64,000 bases of DNA. Source: Adhaeribacter pallidiroseus. GTDB taxonomy: Bacteria > Bacteroidota > Bacteroidia > Cytophagales > Hymenobacteraceae. This document shows, one piece after another, positions 62,228 to 64,000 of this stretch. The number at the start of each line of letters is the position of its first letter. The stretch's first letter is position 1. The stretch lies in NCBI RefSeq assembly GCF_003340495.1, contig NZ_QASA01000001.1, forward strand, positions 310,001 through 374,000, in the 5' to 3' direction. The notes under the pieces were generated by a model. The model ran no database searches, was not told the origin of the DNA, and saw nothing but the letters and a program-made list of their open reading frames with translations. The position numbers and the translations under genes were made by a program.

Positions 62228-62249
62228 CGCGGGAGCTCCTCCGGCTCTT

Positions 62250-63317
62250 TTATTCTCTTAATTTTTCGCCTTCGCTTTTATGGGGAGAAGTAGTTACATC
62301 TTTATTTAAACCTAAATCTTTCTGAATCTGGGGCGAAGAGTTTTGGGGTTCTAAGCCAAAACGTAAGCGCCACTCCCGAATGCCCGTTTTTAATTCTTTG
62401 TATAAGTTTTGCGGTCTTTCGTACCCATACGCCCGGTATTTATTAGGCGATACTTTGCCTTTTTCGGCCACAAATAACGTAAATTCTTGTACCCAGCTTT
62501 TAAAAGCCGTCATAAATGGAGCTTCCTGTACCATGTGTTCAGCTTGGTTATCGCTGTATTTCTGGCCTTTGCCGGTGGTACAATGGGTCCAGAGCGCATC
62601 TGGCACTTCCACGCCTCCGTAGCGACATTGCCACACCAAAGGGGCGTAAGCATCGCGTTCATTTTCAAAAGGTTCGGTTTCCGGATCAAAGTATTGTTTG
62701 TGGCGCAGCAGTTTCGGCCGGCCACTCGCGTCCATTTCATCCGAGCCTTCGTCGCCGTAACAGAAAAAACCGGCGGTGCGGCCTTCCAGGTGGTTCTGGC
62801 TCATTTGCTCCCACTGCTCGGTGTGTTCCAGGGCCATGGCTTTTTCGGGATCTTTGTGGGCAATAGTATTTTCGTCGGGATTGCCGCCGTTCATGCAAAC
62901 CAATCGGTCGAACAATAATTTTAAATTACTGGTTGGTCCGTACCAGTTTATCGGTCCGATAATCGCCCAGGCATCGGCCATATCCAGACGGGCATACATA
63001 TCCAGGTCCCACAATAAATCTGGTTCCGACGAGCTGTTTTTTTCGTAGCAGTTACAAGGCCAAACGCACAAGGCCATCGACGTAGATACACAGGCATTGC
63101 AGCTTTGAATCCGGGCCCGGCCGTATACATTGCCTAAGTCTTCGTAGTCAATTTCCCATTCGGCTGGTAACAGATCGGCCATTTGCAGCATTAAGGTTCG
63201 GGATTTGCTGTCTACTCCGGGGCAATTATACTGGCGGCGGTCGGAGCCCGAAATAATTAACACGCGGAAAGGTCTTTCGGATGTGGGCAGCTTAGCGTTT
63301 TCGTCGTTTGGTTTCAT
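62250..63317 (-). CDS. Flavodoxin/NADPH-dependent FMN reductase family protein
   Basis: A 355-residue cytoplasmic protein, longer than typical flavodoxins. The N-terminal part has VLIISGSDRRQYNCPGVDSK, then an unusual Cys-rich segment (SCNACVSTSMALCVWPCNC, five cysteines) that may hold a metal or redox disulfides. PINWYGPTSNLKLLFDRLVC is the typical flavin-binding and dimer region of NADPH-dependent FMN reductases. The C-terminal 200 residues are unlike the family and unassigned. It lies 32 bases downstream of the glycosyltransferase gene on the same strand, so the two are probably co-transcribed. Role unknown. Confidence 0.8.
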   Translation of the reverse strand: MKPNDENAKLPTSERPFRVLIISGSDRRQYNCPGVDSKSRTLMLQMADLLPAEWEIDYEDLGNVYGRARIQSCNACVSTSMALCVWPCNCYEKNSSSEPDLLWDLDMYARLDMADAWAIIGPINWYGPTSNLKLLFDRLVCMNGGNPDENTIAHKDPEKAMALEHTEQWEQMSQNHLEGRTAGFFCYGDEGSDEMDASGRPKLLRHKQYFDPETEPFENERDAYAPLVWQCRYGGVEVPDALWTHCTTGKGQKYSDNQAEHMVQEAPFMTAFKSWVQEFTLFVAEKGKVSPNKYRAYGYERPQNLYKELKTGIREWRLRFGLEPQNSSPQIQKDLGLNKDVTTSPHKSEGEKLRE

Positions 63318-63349
63318 GGTACGGAATAAGGATACAGATACTTTGTTTT

Positions 63350-64000
63350 TTAAATTTTATTCTCCGGTACTAGCTTTTTGTACGTGCGCACTAATTTATT
63401 TTGCGAAAATCCCAGAAAATACATGGTATAAATTAAAAAAAAGATGCCTTGGGTTTTATAAATGCCATTGGTAATGTATTTACGTGCCGAGGTTAAAACC
63501 GGCTTTTTTAAAATTACAAACCGGCCGTTTTTCCGGAGTCGTTTTATAATTTCCTGATCTTCCAGTACGGTATATTTTTCGTTGTAGCCGCCCGCTTGCA
63601 CAAAACTTTCTTTGGTAACAAATAAACTTTGGTCGCCGAACCGAAAAAAAATTGGTTTAAAACGCGTAAACCAGCAATTAGCCTTTAAAAACCAATGGCT
63701 AAAATCGAAACTTAGCAAAAAACAGCCGCTTTGATAACCAGCTTGCACCGCCGCGATAATGTCGGTGGTAAAGCCGGAAGGCGGTATGGTATCGGCGTGT
63801 AAAAAATACAGCACTTTGCCTTTTGCTACAGCCGCCGCTTGGTTCAGTTGTACGGCACGGCCTTTTTGAGTACTTCGTATTACCCGCGCGCCGGCATTTT
63901 GGGCTTGCTCCACCGTGGGGTCGGTGCTGCCGCCATCTACCACAATAACCTCGGTAATAGCGCGGGCCATTCCTTTTTGGTATAAAGCCTGAATGGTTTG
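63350..64000 (-). CDS. Glycosyltransferase family 2 protein, TIGR04283-like (partial, cut by window edge)
   Basis: The frame continues to the end of the window, so the true start lies outside; the ATG at 63970 is internal, since QTIQALYQKG precedes it in frame. The GT2 nucleotide-binding motif is EVIVVDGGSTDPTVEQAQ and the metal motif is LHADT. VLEDQEIIKRLRKNG follows later, then a hydrophobic C-terminal stretch (GIFFLIYTMYFLGF). The size and motif order match the TIGR04283 group, named for arsenosugar biosynthesis, though that role is not shown here. Confidence 0.85.
   Translation of the reverse strand, partial: QTIQALYQKGMARAITEVIVVDGGSTDPTVEQAQNAGARVIRSTQKGRAVQLNQAAAVAKGKVLYFLHADTIPPSGFTTDIIAAVQAGYQSGCFLLSFDFSHWFLKANCWFTRFKPIFFRFGDQSLFVTKESFVQAGGYNEKYTVLEDQEIIKRLRKNGRFVILKKPVLTSARKYITNGIYKTQGIFFLIYTMYFLGFSQNKLVRTYKKLVPENKI

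Overview
The window looks like chromosomal DNA of a Bacteroidota bacterium of the order Cytophagales, most like Hymenobacteraceae (Adhaeribacter, Rufibacter or Pontibacter type; genus inferred from gene content only). The signs are a MurF-Alr fusion, a SusC/SusD pair, a type IX secretion C-terminal domain, many lipoproteins, A-rich leaders with few Shine-Dalgarno sites, and promoters that fit the Bacteroidota pattern TTTG-N19-20-TAnnTTTG. No prophage, insertion sequence, CRISPR array, rRNA or replication origin was seen.

Layout. 0.1-8.7 kb: MurF-Alr, a 38-residue Cys-containing miniprotein, a lipoprotein plus cation:proton antiporter pair, and feoA-feoB for ferrous iron uptake. 8.9-14 kb: a 1526-residue secreted Asp-box propeller protein with a type IX sorting domain, and a small lipoprotein. 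14.6-28.5 kb: a carbohydrate-oxidation region with two multidomain beta-propeller/cytochrome c proteins, two TIM-barrel isomerase-like proteins, a Gfo/Idh/MocA oxidoreductase, a DUF1080 (3-keto-disaccharide hydrolase family) protein and an MFS transporter, split over divergent units. 28.6-31.2 kb: a GH5 lipoprotein, a TMEM220-like membrane protein and an outer-membrane transporter-like protein. 31.8-42.5 kb: a leftward SusC-SusD-PhoD-sulfatase-sulfatase operon in which the first sulfatase is frameshifted. 43-45 kb: tRNA-Asn, a Rieske-fold lipoprotein without the canonical ligand histidines, and pheS. 45.6-52.5 kb: a TetR-TolC-adaptor-RND efflux operon ending in an acyl-carrier-like gene whose pantetheine serine is threonine. 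52.7-64 kb: a lipoprotein, a YgjP-like metallopeptidase, a YkvA-like protein, an NlpC/P60 peptidase, a frameshifted HExxH mini-protein, a thioesterase, a PfpI-family protein, tRNA-Val, a second (Tat-exported) Gfo/Idh/MocA protein, a DUF2490 protein, a flavodoxin-family protein and a partial glycosyltransferase.

How the genes work together. The 14.6-28.5 kb region can be read as an oxidative route for glycosides or cyclitols: oxidation to 3-keto sugars, hydrolysis, isomerisation and export of electrons to periplasmic haem c. This is inference from family membership. The SusCD operon would import and desulfate or dephosphorylate an outer substrate; it contains no glycosidase. The efflux operon has a clear TetR-type operator laid over its promoter.

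The least expected items are the Thr-for-Ser carrier protein in the efflux operon, two genes broken by single-base losses at homopolymers, the histidine-free Rieske lipoprotein, long perfect inverted repeats not attached to any gene end, and a 21-bp palindrome between the divergent sugar-oxidation operons.
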